A DNA stretch of 34,845 nucleotides from Herbinix sp. (lineage in GTDB: Bacteria > Bacillota > Clostridia > Lachnospirales > Lachnospiraceae). Of this stretch, positions 1 to 8,930 are shown in pieces (within the stretch, counting starts at the first letter, position 1; every line of letters starts with the position of its first letter). A model generated the notes under the pieces. The model made no database searches. It was not told where the DNA came from and saw only the letters and a list, made by a program, of their open reading frames with translations. A program made the translations under genes and the position numbers. Location of the stretch: NCBI GenBank assembly GCA_029239235.1, contig JAQZBD010000012.1:1-34845 (forward strand), written 5' to 3'.

Positions 1-3000
1 ACACCTTCCACTACCGCAGTTGCACCTGAATTACGGACACAGAAGCGTTCTCCGGCAACACCTGCTATGAATGCTTTACCGGTGGTTGCACCGTAAAGTG
101 CTACGTTACCGATGATGATGTTTTCATCTGCTTTAAAGGTACTTGCCTTAGGAGGATATGCCACTAATTTACCACCGGAGAGACCTTTACCGAAGTAATC
201 GTTACTGTCACCCTCAAGCTCAATGGTAAGCCCCTTTGGAATAAATGCACCAAAGCTTTGTCCGCCGCTGCCCTTAGCTTCAATCACGTAAGTATCTTCA
301 TTTAAGGAGGTGCCGAATTTCTTTGTTAATTCAGAACCAAAGATGGTACCAAAAGCACGATCTGTATTGATAACCTGCACCGGAAGTCTCTGTGGCTTTG
401 AGTCCTTTAAGCTGAATTTCTTTAATAATACCTTCTCATCCACGGTCTTTTCCAGTTCAAAATTATAAATCTGATCCGGAATGAAGTGAGCTACTTCTGC
501 TTCCTCAATATAAGGATTATTTAAAATTGCACTCAGATCAACCAGCTTACCGCGTTCATCCTTCTTCACGCTTTCCTTCACTGAGAGGAGATCCGTACGT
601 CCTACTAACTCATTTAAGGTCTTAACACCAAGCTTAGCCATATGCTCACGAAGTTCCTGTGCTACGAAGCGCATAAAGTTTTCAACATATTCCGGCTTAC
701 CGGTGAACTTCTTACGAAGCTCGGGATTTTGAGTAGCAACACCAACGGGACAGGTATCTAAGTTACATACTCTCATCATGACACAACCGAGAGTTACCAG
801 CGGAACGGTAGCAAAGCCGAATTCCTCAGCACCCAGTAAGGCTGCAATAACAACATCACGTCCTGTCATTAATTTACCGTCAGTTTCAATCACTACCTTG
901 TTACGAAGACCATTCATGATCAGGGTCTGATGAGTCTCTGCCAGACCCAATTCCCAAGGAAGACCTGCATTATAGATGGAGGTTCTAGGTGCTGCACCTG
1001 TACCGCCGTCATAACCGGAGATCAGAATTACACCTGCACCTGCCTTAGCAACACCTGCTGCGATCGTACCAACACCTGCTTCTGATACTAATTTTACAGA
1101 AATTCTTGCTGCTTTATTTGAATTCTTTAAATCATAAATTAACTGTGCAAGATCCTCGATGGAATAAATATCATGGTGAGGAGGAGGTGAGATAAGACCT
1201 ACGCCAGGGGTTGAATGTCTTGTCTTTGCAACCCATGGATATACCTTTTCTGCCGGTAACTGTCCGCCTTCACCAGGCTTAGCACCCTGTGCCATCTTAA
1301 TCTGAATCTCTTTTGCACTTACCAGATACTGACTGGTAACACCGAATCTACCGGAAGCCACCTGCTTAATTGCAGAGCATCTATTTAAGCCATCCTCACC
1401 TACCGTGAGACGTTCTAAGGCTTCACCGCCCTCACCGCTGTTGGATTTTCCTCCCAGACGGTTCATAGCAATTGCCATAGCTTCATGAGCTTCCTGTGAA
1501 ATGGAACCATAGGACATAGCACCGGTCTTAAAGCGTTTTACAATCGAATCAACGCTTTCTACTTCATCAATGCTAATCCCCTGTTCCGGATAATTAATTT
1601 CAAACAAACCTCTAAGATTAACTTTTCCCTGCTCCTCAGTAATCTCTTTTGAATACTCCTTGAAAAGCTCATAATTACCGGTGCGGGTTGACTGCTGAAG
1701 TAAATGAATTGTCTTAGGATTATATAAATGCTCTTCTTTTCCGCTGCGCAGCTTGTGGGAACCATTACTATCCATCGTGAGATCTGTGTCAAGCCCCAAT
1801 GGATCAAAAGCTTTTGCATGAAGCACATCCACCTGCTTCTCCATCTCTTTTAAGGTGATACCGCCCACACGGCTTACTGTACCGGTAAAATATTTATCAA
1901 TAACTTCCTTACTAATACCGATGGCCTCAAAAATCTTGGACCCTTGGTAAGACTGGATCGTTGAAATACCCATTTTGGAACCGATTTTTACGATACTCTT
2001 AACAATTGCCTTGTTATAATCATCAACAGCTGCATAATAATCCTTATCCAACATGTTGTTATCAATCAGCTGACGAATGGTCTCCTGTGCCAAATATGGG
2101 TTAACAGCGCAAGCACCAAAACCTAAGAGACAGGCAAAATGATGAACATCTCTTGGCTCTGCACTTTCTACAATAATTCCAAGTGCCGTTCTCTTCTTGG
2201 TACGTACTAAATGCTGTTGTAATGCGGATACAGCAAGGAGGGATGGAATCGCTACATGGTTCTCATCTACCCCACGGTCGGAGAGAATTAAAATATTTGC
2301 ACCTTCCTTGTAAGCTCGATCTGCATCCAGGCACATATGGTCAATTGCTTTCTCCAATGAAGTATTCTTATAATACAACATGGAGATTTCTTCCACCTTG
2401 AAGCCGGGAGCTTTCATATATTTAATTTTTAATAAATCCGTATTTGTTAAAATAGGATTATTTATCTTTAATACCTTACAGTTCTCTGCTTTTTCTTCCA
2501 GGATGTTGCCGTCCTCACCGATATAGATGGAGGTTGCAGTAACAATCTCCTCACGGATCGCGTCAATCGGAGGATTTGTAACCTGTGCAAACAGCTGTTT
2601 AAAGTAAGAAAACAGCGGAGGATTATTCTTTGATAATACCGGAAGAGGTGAGTCAACACCCATAGCTGCTACTGCTTCCTGTCCACTTTCCGCCATTGGT
2701 AAAATGGAGGTTTTATAATCTTCATAGGAATAACCGAACGCCTTTTGAAGTCTTGCAAGCTCTTCTTCTGAATATTCGACTACCTTCTTATTAGGAATGT
2801 GAATGCTCTTTAAGGTGATCAAATTCTGATCCAACCACTCACCATAAGGTTTACGTGCCGCATAGCTATTCTTAAGGTCTTCGTCATCAATTAAACGACC
2901 CTTGATGGTATCAACTAAAAGCATTTTACCCGGACGAAGTCTTTCCTTCTTTAGAATCCTATCAGCTGGTATGTCAAGCACACCTACTTCAGAGGAAAGA

Positions 3001-4154
3001 ATTAGGTAATCATCCTTTGTAATATAATAACGGGAAGGTCTTAAACCATTACGGTCAAGCACTGCACCCATAATATCACCGTCAGAGAACAGAATGGAAG
3101 CCGGACCATCCCAAGGCTCCATCATAGTTGCATAATACTGATAGAAGTCCCTCTTCTCTCGGCTCATTGATGAGTCGTTATTCCAAGGCTCCGGAATTGC
3201 TATCATAACTGCAAGAGGCAGCTCCATTCCACTCATTACCAGGAATTCCAGCGTATTATCAAGCATTGCAGAATCAGAGCCTTCGCTATTTATTACCGGA
3301 AGAACCTTATGCATCTCACCCTTTAAGAACTCAGAGGACATATTCTCTTCTCTGGCAAGCATCTTATCTGCATTACCACGAATGGTATTGATTTCACCGT
3401 TATGCACGATAAAACGGTTCGGATGGGCTCTTTGCCAGCTTGGATTTGTATTGGTAGAGAATCTGGAGTGAACTGTTGCAATTGCACTCTCATAATCCTG
3501 ATCCTGCAAATCAGCAAAGAATAGACGAAGCTGATTTACCAGGAACATTCCTTTGTAAACAATGGTACGACTGGATAGAGAAACTACGTAGGTATTGTCA
3601 TTGCTTTGCTCAAAAATTCGTCTTGCAATGTATAATTTCCGATCAAAATCAAGACCTTTTTCCACATTTGCAGGTCTCTTGATAAAGCACTGTGTTATAT
3701 GAGGCATACAGGCAAGCGCTCTTTCCCCTAGATACTCCGGTTGAACAGCGACTTCTCTCCAGCCTAACAGCTTTAGTCCTTCTTTTTCCACAACGATCTC
3801 AAACATCTTCTTTGCCTGATTACGTGCCAACTCGTCCTGTGGGAAGAAAAACATACCAACACCATAGTCACGCTCACTGCCAAGATCAATTCCTAAGGGC
3901 TTTGTCACCTTGGAAAAGAATTTATGAGAAATCTGAAGAAGGATACCTACACCATCACCAGTATGACCATTCGCGTCCTTACCGGCACGATGCTCCAGAT
4001 TTTCTACGATTTTCAATGCATTTTCCACAGCCACATGTGTCTTAATTCCCTTCATGTTTACAACTGCGCCTATACCGCAGTTATCATGCTCAAATCTTGG
4101 GTCATATAATCCCTGGGGAACCTGTGTTATTTCCTCTCTCATTATTTTCTCCAT
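1..4154 (-). CDS. gltB: Glutamate synthase large subunit, C-terminus cut by window edge
   Basis: Makes glutamate from glutamine and 2-oxoglutarate in the cytoplasm. My translation gives an uninterrupted frame of 1384 codons to the window edge; the family is about 1500 residues, so roughly the last 120 are missing. The N-terminal glutaminase domain has the catalytic cysteine at about residue 26 in HDNCGIGAV, preceded by a short propeptide. The 3Fe-4S cluster motif is visible at about residues 1124-1135 (LGCVMMRVCNLDTC, C-x5-C-x4-C). The FMN-domain stretch GVGLISPPPHHDIYSIEDL and the start of the C-terminal beta-helix domain are also present. Three in-frame ATGs lie at 4160, 4154 and 4142; 4154 is preferred because AGAGGA lies 6 nt upstream, but 4160 is possible. 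No small subunit gene is visible; it may lie beyond the edge. A promoter and leader hairpin lie upstream. Confidence 0.96.
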   Translation of the reverse strand, partial: MEKIMREEITQVPQGLYDPRFEHDNCGIGAVVNMKGIKTHVAVENALKIVENLEHRAGKDANGHTGDGVGILLQISHKFFSKVTKPLGIDLGSERDYGVGMFFFPQDELARNQAKKMFEIVVEKEGLKLLGWREVAVQPEYLGERALACMPHITQCFIKRPANVEKGLDFDRKLYIARRIFEQSNDNTYVVSLSSRTIVYKGMFLVNQLRLFFADLQDQDYESAIATVHSRFSTNTNPSWQRAHPNRFIVHNGEINTIRGNADKMLAREENMSSEFLKGEMHKVLPVINSEGSDSAMLDNTLEFLVMSGMELPLAVMIAIPEPWNNDSSMSREKRDFYQYYATMMEPWDGPASILFSDGDIMGAVLDRNGLRPSRYYITKDDYLILSSEVGVLDIPADRILKKERLRPGKMLLVDTIKGRLIDDEDLKNSYAARKPYGEWLDQNLITLKSIHIPNKKVVEYSEEELARLQKAFGYSYEDYKTSILPMAESGQEAVAAMGVDSPLPVLSKNNPPLFSYFKQLFAQVTNPPIDAIREEIVTATSIYIGEDGNILEEKAENCKVLKINNPILTNTDLLKIKYMKAPGFKVEEISMLYYKNTSLEKAIDHMCLDADRAYKEGANILILSDRGVDENHVAIPSLLAVSALQQHLVRTKKRTALGIIVESAEPRDVHHFACLLGFGACAVNPYLAQETIRQLIDNNMLDKDYYAAVDDYNKAIVKSIVKIGSKMGISTIQSYQGSKIFEAIGISKEVIDKYFTGTVSRVGGITLKEMEKQVDVLHAKAFDPLGLDTDLTMDSNGSHKLRSGKEEHLYNPKTIHLLQQSTRTGNYELFKEYSKEITEEQGKVNLRGLFEINYPEQGISIDEVESVDSIVKRFKTGAMSYGSISQEAHEAMAIAMNRLGGKSNSGEGGEALERLTVGEDGLNRCSAIKQVASGRFGVTSQYLVSAKEIQIKMAQGAKPGEGGQLPAEKVYPWVAKTRHSTPGVGLISPPPHHDIYSIEDLAQLIYDLKNSNKAARISVKLVSEAGVGTIAAGVAKAGAGVILISGYDGGTGAAPRTSIYNAGLPWELGLAETHQTLIMNGLRNKVVIETDGKLMTGRDVVIAALLGAEEFGFATVPLVTLGCVMMRVCNLDTCPVGVATQNPELRKKFTGKPEYVENFMRFVAQELREHMAKLGVKTLNELVGRTDLLSVKESVKKDERGKLVDLSAILNNPYIEEAEVAHFIPDQIYNFELEKTVDEKVLLKKFSLKDSKPQRLPVQVINTDRAFGTIFGSELTKKFGTSLNEDTYVIEAKGSGGQSFGAFIPKGLTIELEGDSNDYFGKGLSGGKLVAYPPKASTFKADENIIIGNVALYGATTGKAFIAGVAGERFCVRNSGATAVVEG

Positions 4155-4356
4155 ATGCATTCCTCTTCCTTTACAATTTCTTAATTCTTTGTATTTTTCC
4201 TAATATCCTTCCGACTGATTGATTTCTTTGGTAAGGATAAAGGTAAGAGCCTACGATTACATGTTGCCTTAGTGCGCCTGCCTTATTAAAACTCCTGGCA
4301 AAATAAAATTTCTGAGTAAATTGGTAAATTACAGCCAATTGATTGTTTTCGCACAT

Positions 4357-4405
4357 AAGAAAAAGACGTAGATAGACTTCTAGCTGAAAGTCTAAAAACG
4401 CCTTT
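4357..4405 (-). terminator. Leader hairpin with T-run upstream of gltB (possible attenuator)
   Basis: On the minus strand AAAGGCGT (4405-4398) pairs with ACGTCTTT (4369-4362) in 8 bp with one G-T wobble. After an internal loop, AGACTT pairs with AAGTCT in 6 bp around an 8-nt loop. The sequence then runs TTTTTCTT. It begins only about 10 nt after the predicted transcription start and about 200 nt before the gltB start, so it could stop transcripts early. No antiterminator partner was identified, and it does not show the paired hexaloops (A1, G4) of ANTAR targets. Confidence 0.5.
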
Positions 4406-4420
4406 GTTTTTATTGCGTTG

Positions 4421-4450
4421 ATTATATACTAGATCCTTGTAGAATACAAG
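4421..4450 (-). promoter_or_regulatory. gltB promoter with overlapping palindrome
   Basis: Reading minus, TTGTAT (4449-4444), a 17-nt spacer, and a consensus TATAAT (4426-4421). A perfect palindrome, CTTGTA-N3-TACAAG (4450-4436), covers the -35 hexamer and is a candidate operator. Its spacing does not fit the TnrA/GlnR consensus, so the regulator is unknown. Confidence 0.6.
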
Positions 4451-4620
4451 TATTTTTTACAAATTTGTCGTGCAAACACGTAATTTTATTAAAACATTAA
4501 CTTCAAAAACCTTTGATTCTAATGATTGCCTGACTCAAATCTTAATAATTTAAAGTTTAACACTGCAAGTCCCATTATTAATTGCCATAATTTACATTGA
4601 TACTTTCCTACCATAATTTG

Positions 4621-4675
4621 TTACTTTACTATTATTACTTTAGCATTATTACTTTACTATTGTTACTTTATTATG
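4621..4675. repeat. 14-bp tandem repeat, about four copies
   Basis: Four consecutive units: TTACTTTACTATTA, TTACTTTAGCATTA, TTACTTTACTATTG and a 13-nt TTACTTTATTATG. It sits in the 775-bp AT-rich gap between the divergent gltB and FliK-like genes. Apart from the two promoters and the gltB leader hairpin I see no gene or RNA in that gap. Confidence 0.8.
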
Positions 4676-4832
4676 AAAAGAATAGCAGACTTTTAACCTG
4701 TTTCAATATTAAATCAATAATGGCTGTTCCTTATATTAAATAATTTGTCACTATGATATCCCTAATTTTATTGAAAATAATATAGAAAATAATATGGACA
4801 ACACTATAAAAAAATTCTGATTATTCCTATTA

Positions 4833-4860
4833 TAAACTAATCAATTCCTGCTGTCGATAT
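4833..4860 (+). promoter_or_regulatory. Sigma-D (sigma-28) type flagellar promoter
   Basis: TAAA (4833-4836), a 16-nt spacer, then GTCGATAT (4853-4860), which matches the Bacillus sigma-D -10 element GCCGATAT at 7 of 8 positions. It lies 75 bp before the FliK-like start. A TATAAT at 4899-4904 lacks a convincing -35 hexamer. A flagellar sigma site before a flagellar-type gene supports both calls. Confidence 0.55.
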
Positions 4861-4935
4861 AAAGTACAGATAACTCTATTCTGATTCGTTATGCAAGCTA
4901 TAATGAACAGATATAAATAGAAAGGATTTCTCCCT

Positions 4936-6840
4936 ATGGATTTAAATAACTCCCACGTAGCAGGCTACCAATCTGGTAAATCACAGATATCACGATCAAA
5001 TGCACAGAATAGAGCCATAGCTGAGCCTTCCCGTAAGATGGATTCTAGCAGTGCGGAGCAAGGATGGACTCCTGAACTTAAGGAGGGACAAATCATAAGG
5101 GGTCAAGTGCTGGATCACAGATACAATGAAGTCACAATACAGCTGGAACCCGGCAAACAAATTCTTACGGCCAAGCTTACCGGTGATATTCCTCTATCCA
5201 TCGGACAGGAGGCGGTGTTTACCGTTACCGGCGAAGCCTCTGGAAGTTTTGCACTGAAATATCTTCCAGCGAATATGTCTATCCAGTTCGATACAACCAT
5301 TGGAAAAGCTTTGACTGCTTCCGGATTCCCATTGACTGACCGCAATAAGGCTCTTGTTGCAGAGTTGCTGGCAAAACGCCTTCCAATCGATAAGCAGACC
5401 CTGCAGGTTTTACTTCGGGTCGCTCTTGCGAACCAAGAAGCCTCTCCCCAAACACTTGTACTGATGTACAAAAACAACATACCTCTTACACCGGCAAATA
5501 TAAAGCAGTTTGAAGCCTATCAGAACGGAACCCATCAGCTGGTAAAGGATCTTCAGACAATTACACAAAATATATCGGTGCTGCCTGGGCAATTTGCTTC
5601 TGAACCGAACCCGGTCAATCACCAGATTACCACTGCCCTGCAGACAAATCAGGCACTGATTGACATTCTAAACGCCTCCCAGACTTTCTCATCACAGGAG
5701 CCTTCCAACTTAAGCAGCAGTTTTAATCAGACCGAGCTAAATCAGCTAAGCAAATTATTAGAACAGTATAGTAAGGAAAATGCTTCCTTTTTCACAGAGC
5801 CTACAGCGGAATTGCTGGGTAAAATACAAAACGGTACCTTATCCTTACGTGAAACTGCTGCCTTGTTTACCGGAATCATTGAAATTGTTTCAGAACAGGA
5901 GCTTCAACTCGGAACCACGAATGGAGCACTGCAAAATGCTTTTACAGAAGCAGACCTCTCATTAATTACTAAATTAATGGATGAATACGATACGGCTCCT
6001 GATACGTCCCCGTACTTATCAAAAGTACTAACCGCCAGGGAGCGTCTTCCTTTCGTAGAGCTGTTGAAGGACTTTCCTGGTCTGCCAAACGCTCAGCTGC
6101 TTAAAGATCAGATCACCAAAGGCAGCATAACCCTTAAGGAACTTATTCCATTCCTACAAGAGGAGCTTTTGAAATCGGATAAGACTGCTGTGTCAAAACT
6201 AATCCAACTGCCAGAATACGCCAAACTTTTGGAAGCCGCCTTTCTTGAAAAATGGTCAATCAGTCCCAAAAAGTTTGCTGATAAATCCTCTGTCACTCAT
6301 TTATTAAATGAACTTTCGGAGGACTTAAGTAAGCTCCATAATCTAGCAAAAGAACAGGCCTCCTCTTTGCCAGATCGTGATAGTTTACAAAACTCGGTAC
6401 AAAACCTGAGAGAGAATCTCCAGTTTATGAAAGATCTTAACCAAGTCTTTCCTTATCTGCAGCTTCCTGTTCAATTCAAGAATCATAGCGCACATACTGA
6501 GCTTTATATTTTAACTAAGAAAAAGGCCATGGGTGATGATCCGCAAAACCTAAGCGTATTACTTCACCTGGAGATGTCCAACCTAGGCTCATTGAACATC
6601 TTTTTACAAATGTCAGGTAACAAACAGATCCAGGCTGACTTCTATACTGAGGATAAAGAAACCGGTGCTATAATTAAGGAACATCTGGAAAGCCTCACCA
6701 GTGCATTGCTGGAGAAGTCCTACATTCTGAAAGTTACTGTTTCTGATGCTTATAGCAAACCTGATTTCAGTAAAGATTTTATTGAGCAAAGCTCCTTAGA
6801 TAACAACATGAAACGCTATACCTTTGATATTAGAACATAA
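4936..6840 (+). CDS. Flagellar hook-length control protein FliK-like
   Basis: 634 residues, with no signal peptide or membrane segment visible. Residues about 47-110 resemble a small beta domain (EGQIIRGQVLDHRYNEVTIQ and following). A long, helical, Gln/Ser/Leu-rich middle follows. The C-terminal 100 residues contain a stretch typical of the Flg_hook domain (LEMSNLGSLNIFLQMSG and following), which in FliK binds FlhB and switches export specificity once the hook is complete. The gene stands alone, away from any flagellar operon in this window, and is the only plus-strand gene. AAAGGA lies 9 nt before the ATG. The family call rests on the C-terminal pattern; a non-flagellar FliK-domain protein is possible. 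Confidence 0.62.
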   Translation: MDLNNSHVAGYQSGKSQISRSNAQNRAIAEPSRKMDSSSAEQGWTPELKEGQIIRGQVLDHRYNEVTIQLEPGKQILTAKLTGDIPLSIGQEAVFTVTGEASGSFALKYLPANMSIQFDTTIGKALTASGFPLTDRNKALVAELLAKRLPIDKQTLQVLLRVALANQEASPQTLVLMYKNNIPLTPANIKQFEAYQNGTHQLVKDLQTITQNISVLPGQFASEPNPVNHQITTALQTNQALIDILNASQTFSSQEPSNLSSSFNQTELNQLSKLLEQYSKENASFFTEPTAELLGKIQNGTLSLRETAALFTGIIEIVSEQELQLGTTNGALQNAFTEADLSLITKLMDEYDTAPDTSPYLSKVLTARERLPFVELLKDFPGLPNAQLLKDQITKGSITLKELIPFLQEELLKSDKTAVSKLIQLPEYAKLLEAAFLEKWSISPKKFADKSSVTHLLNELSEDLSKLHNLAKEQASSLPDRDSLQNSVQNLRENLQFMKDLNQVFPYLQLPVQFKNHSAHTELYILTKKKAMGDDPQNLSVLLHLEMSNLGSLNIFLQMSGNKQIQADFYTEDKETGAIIKEHLESLTSALLEKSYILKVTVSDAYSKPDFSKDFIEQSSLDNNMKRYTFDIRT

Positions 6841-6879
6841 GACAGAACAGAGCAGGTTTTTAACCTGCTCTGTTCTGTC
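6841..6879. terminator. Strong hairpin between convergent genes
   Basis: A perfect 16-bp stem (6841-6856 with 6864-6879), extendable by two T-A pairs, starts directly after the FliK-like stop codon. The T-run after it is weak (TTGCTT). It probably ends the FliK-like transcript and may insulate the convergent lipoprotein gene. Confidence 0.75.
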
Positions 6880-6948
6880 TTGCTTACGGATATTATAGAA
6901 TTGCGATTCTAATTTGATCTCTTGTATCCTGTTACTCGGAATCACAAT

Positions 6949-8286
6949 TTAATTAGATATATGCAGCTTTGTGTTATCAATTTTGTAATCAAAAACCAAG
7001 CTGTTAACATAGGTCACCATTCTTTCAGGCTCCGTTGCTTTTCTCCAAAGCTTGTAGCCTTCCGATTCAAGTATCTCTTCCCGCACTGACGGAACCGTTC
7101 CTGCAAAATAATTCACATTTAAGCGGCTGACGGTATCCGACATAAGCTCTATTTCATATTCCGTATAAATTCCCGTTTCTGTCAATTGATTATAAATCCG
7201 CTTATAGGCTCGATCAGCAAAGAACTTTTCTGAATTCGTACTAAAATTAAGTAAATACTCATTTTGAAGGTTTTTACTTTTTGCCCAGCTTGCCACATCC
7301 ACTCGGGTTGTATGATAATCATATCCCTGCTCCGGATCAAATTCTAAAACCCCGTACTGCTGTGGATAGGTACAAAGAGAGCTAGTTACAACATCATAGA
7401 TTGGATGTTCCTCGTTCCTACTGCGTTTAATATCCTGAATATGAATATGCCCACTCAATGCCAGCTTCACATCACATTCTTCCAAGACCTCCAGAGCTTC
7501 TTCATAATTATCCAGGGTAAAGCCATAACTTAATACCGGACTGTGCTTCAAAAGATTATGATGCATAACTGCAATCATTTGCGCATTATTCTCCTTTGCC
7601 AGTTTAGCACATTCCCTAATCCACTGATATGTCTCCTGACCTATTTGTCCATAGGAAGCAGGGGCTCCGTATTTAATGTTTGTCTTATATACATTCGTAT
7701 CCAGCATCAACAACCAAACATCCTTGGAAGGCGTCGCCAAATAGCTTAACGTGGTCTTATCCCGAGAAACAGCTTCCTTGTATCCATAATCTCCATAGAT
7801 AGTTTCAAAATCAGCGCTACTTATATAATCCGTTACATACTGATCCTCGCCTTTAATGCTTCTAGCATAAGGATTTTCTATATCATGATTACCGGGAATA
7901 ACATAAACCCGTGTCCCCCCGGCCTGCTCAATCTCTCCAAACATTTCCGCCAGCTTTAGGTGACTTTCCTTTTCACCATTGTTAGTCAAATCACCGCTGA
8001 CAATTAAAATATCCGGCTTCTGAGCCTCAACCTCCTCTGCAAAGGCATCCATAATCTCTGTTACATAGTTAAGCTGCCTTCCGTCACTGGTAGCGAGGTA
8101 CCTCTGATATGCCGGCCCGTTATCATGCAAGCTTTCTGCCAGATAATGAATATCTGTAGTAACAAACATTGAGATCTTATTCCCAGATTCAATAATTGCC
8201 TGCTCTGCATCTTTACTGGCAGAACTACACCCGGTTAAAAGTGCGCAAAGTGCTGTTAAATATAGTATTTTCTTATGTCCTTTCAT
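6949..8286 (-). CDS. Calcineurin-like metallophosphoesterase lipoprotein
   Basis: A 445-residue surface-anchored phosphoesterase. The N-terminus has a basic start, a hydrophobic core and the lipobox LTGC (lipidated Cys about 20). The metal-binding motifs are in order: DIH (D45, H47), GDLTNNG (98-104), GNHD (132-135), MHHN and GHIH. This arrangement suits a two-metal phosphodiesterase or phosphatase; the substrate cannot be read from sequence. The ATG at 8286 is used; a GTG three bases upstream is better spaced from the GGAGG and is an alternative. The start lies inside the end of fosX, so the two genes are probably cotranscribed and translationally coupled. Confidence 0.85.
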   Translation of the reverse strand: MKGHKKILYLTALCALLTGCSSASKDAEQAIIESGNKISMFVTTDIHYLAESLHDNGPAYQRYLATSDGRQLNYVTEIMDAFAEEVEAQKPDILIVSGDLTNNGEKESHLKLAEMFGEIEQAGGTRVYVIPGNHDIENPYARSIKGEDQYVTDYISSADFETIYGDYGYKEAVSRDKTTLSYLATPSKDVWLLMLDTNVYKTNIKYGAPASYGQIGQETYQWIRECAKLAKENNAQMIAVMHHNLLKHSPVLSYGFTLDNYEEALEVLEECDVKLALSGHIHIQDIKRSRNEEHPIYDVVTSSLCTYPQQYGVLEFDPEQGYDYHTTRVDVASWAKSKNLQNEYLLNFSTNSEKFFADRAYKRIYNQLTETGIYTEYEIELMSDTVSRLNVNYFAGTVPSVREEILESEGYKLWRKATEPERMVTYVNSLVFDYKIDNTKLHISN

Positions 8287-8722
8287 CACTGCTCTGCCTC
8301 CCTAGCCCATCTTTAACTGTATTCTCTGAATACGTAGTTAATCTTTTTTCTAATGTTTCTGTATGAAGTTCGAATAGATTATTATCGTAATCATAAAAGT
8401 AGATAGAAACTCCTTCTCCCGGCAATCTTACTCTTGGAGGTTTTAATTCTAAATTCAAACTTTTAATTTTATATAAATAACTATCCACTTCGTTATTGGA
8501 TATTTTGAATGCAACATGATGATAAGTTCTATTAATTATATTTACATCTTCCATGACTGCTATCCACTGACTACCGATGATAAAAAAGCGTTCCTTAAAC
8601 AGAGAATTCAATTTTTCTCCACTATAATATACCTCTTTGGCATCAAATAATTCTTTAAATAATTGAGTGCTTTTATCTAAATCCTTTACAATAAAAGTAA
8701 TATGGCTAATACTTTCAATCAT
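8273..8722 (-). CDS. fosX: FosX-type fosfomycin epoxide hydrolase
   Basis: 149-residue VOC-fold enzyme. From the ATG at 8722, preceded by AGAAGG and a 7-nt spacer, the metal ligands fall at His7, His69 and Glu118, and Glu44 is present where FosX has its general base. These positions coincide with those known for Listeria FosX. Stretches such as ISHITFIVKDL, FIIGSQWIAVMED and SIYFYDYDNNLFELH are family-typical. FosX opens the epoxide of fosfomycin with water using Mn2+, giving resistance. The last 20 or so residues are an unusual tail that overlaps the next gene by 14 bp. A longer frame beginning at TTG 8743 has no ribosome site. Confidence 0.88.
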   Translation of the reverse strand: MIESISHITFIVKDLDKSTQLFKELFDAKEVYYSGEKLNSLFKERFFIIGSQWIAVMEDVNIINRTYHHVAFKISNNEVDSYLYKIKSLNLELKPPRVRLPGEGVSIYFYDYDNNLFELHTETLEKRLTTYSENTVKDGLGRQSSDERT

Positions 8723-8812
8723 ATATAAACCTTCTTTCGTCAATCAATAGATTTATACTCCCTTATTTCAAAAGGGTATTTTCATTTTACATCACAATTT
8801 TAATAATCGCTA

Positions 8813-8835
8813 CCAATATTATAACGAAATATTGG
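8813..8835 (-). promoter_or_regulatory. Operator-like palindrome over fosX promoter -10
   Basis: CCAATATT and AATATTGG form a perfect 8-bp inverted repeat with a 7-nt centre. On the minus strand TATAAT (8823-8818) lies within it, so a bound repressor would block the promoter about 100 bp upstream of fosX. No -35 hexamer with good spacing was found. Confidence 0.4.
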
Positions 8836-8888
8836 ATAAGTCCATTGCAGAGAAGGAATATTGATTGATATTAATTCTTTTATAAGAA

Positions 8889-8924
8889 AAAACCTACCAA
8901 CAAATTTTTTAGTTGATAGGTTTT
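8889..8924 (-). terminator. Rho-independent terminator of MFS gene
   Basis: A 13-bp stem (AAAACCTATCAAC with GTTGGTAGGTTTT, one wobble) followed on minus by TTTTTTCTT. It starts 7 nt after the MFS stop codon. A run of four T on the plus side means it could also stop plus-strand transcription. Confidence 0.85.
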
Positions 8925-8930
8925 CCATTT

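Noticed and set aside
4171-4356. 61-codon frame in the gltB leader, starting after the hairpin
   Set aside because: No ribosome site before the ATG and no protein-like pattern; more likely untranslated leader.
4357-4405. ANTAR-type antiterminator target before gltB
   Set aside because: ANTAR targets need two hexaloop hairpins with A at loop position 1 and G at 4; these loops do not fit.
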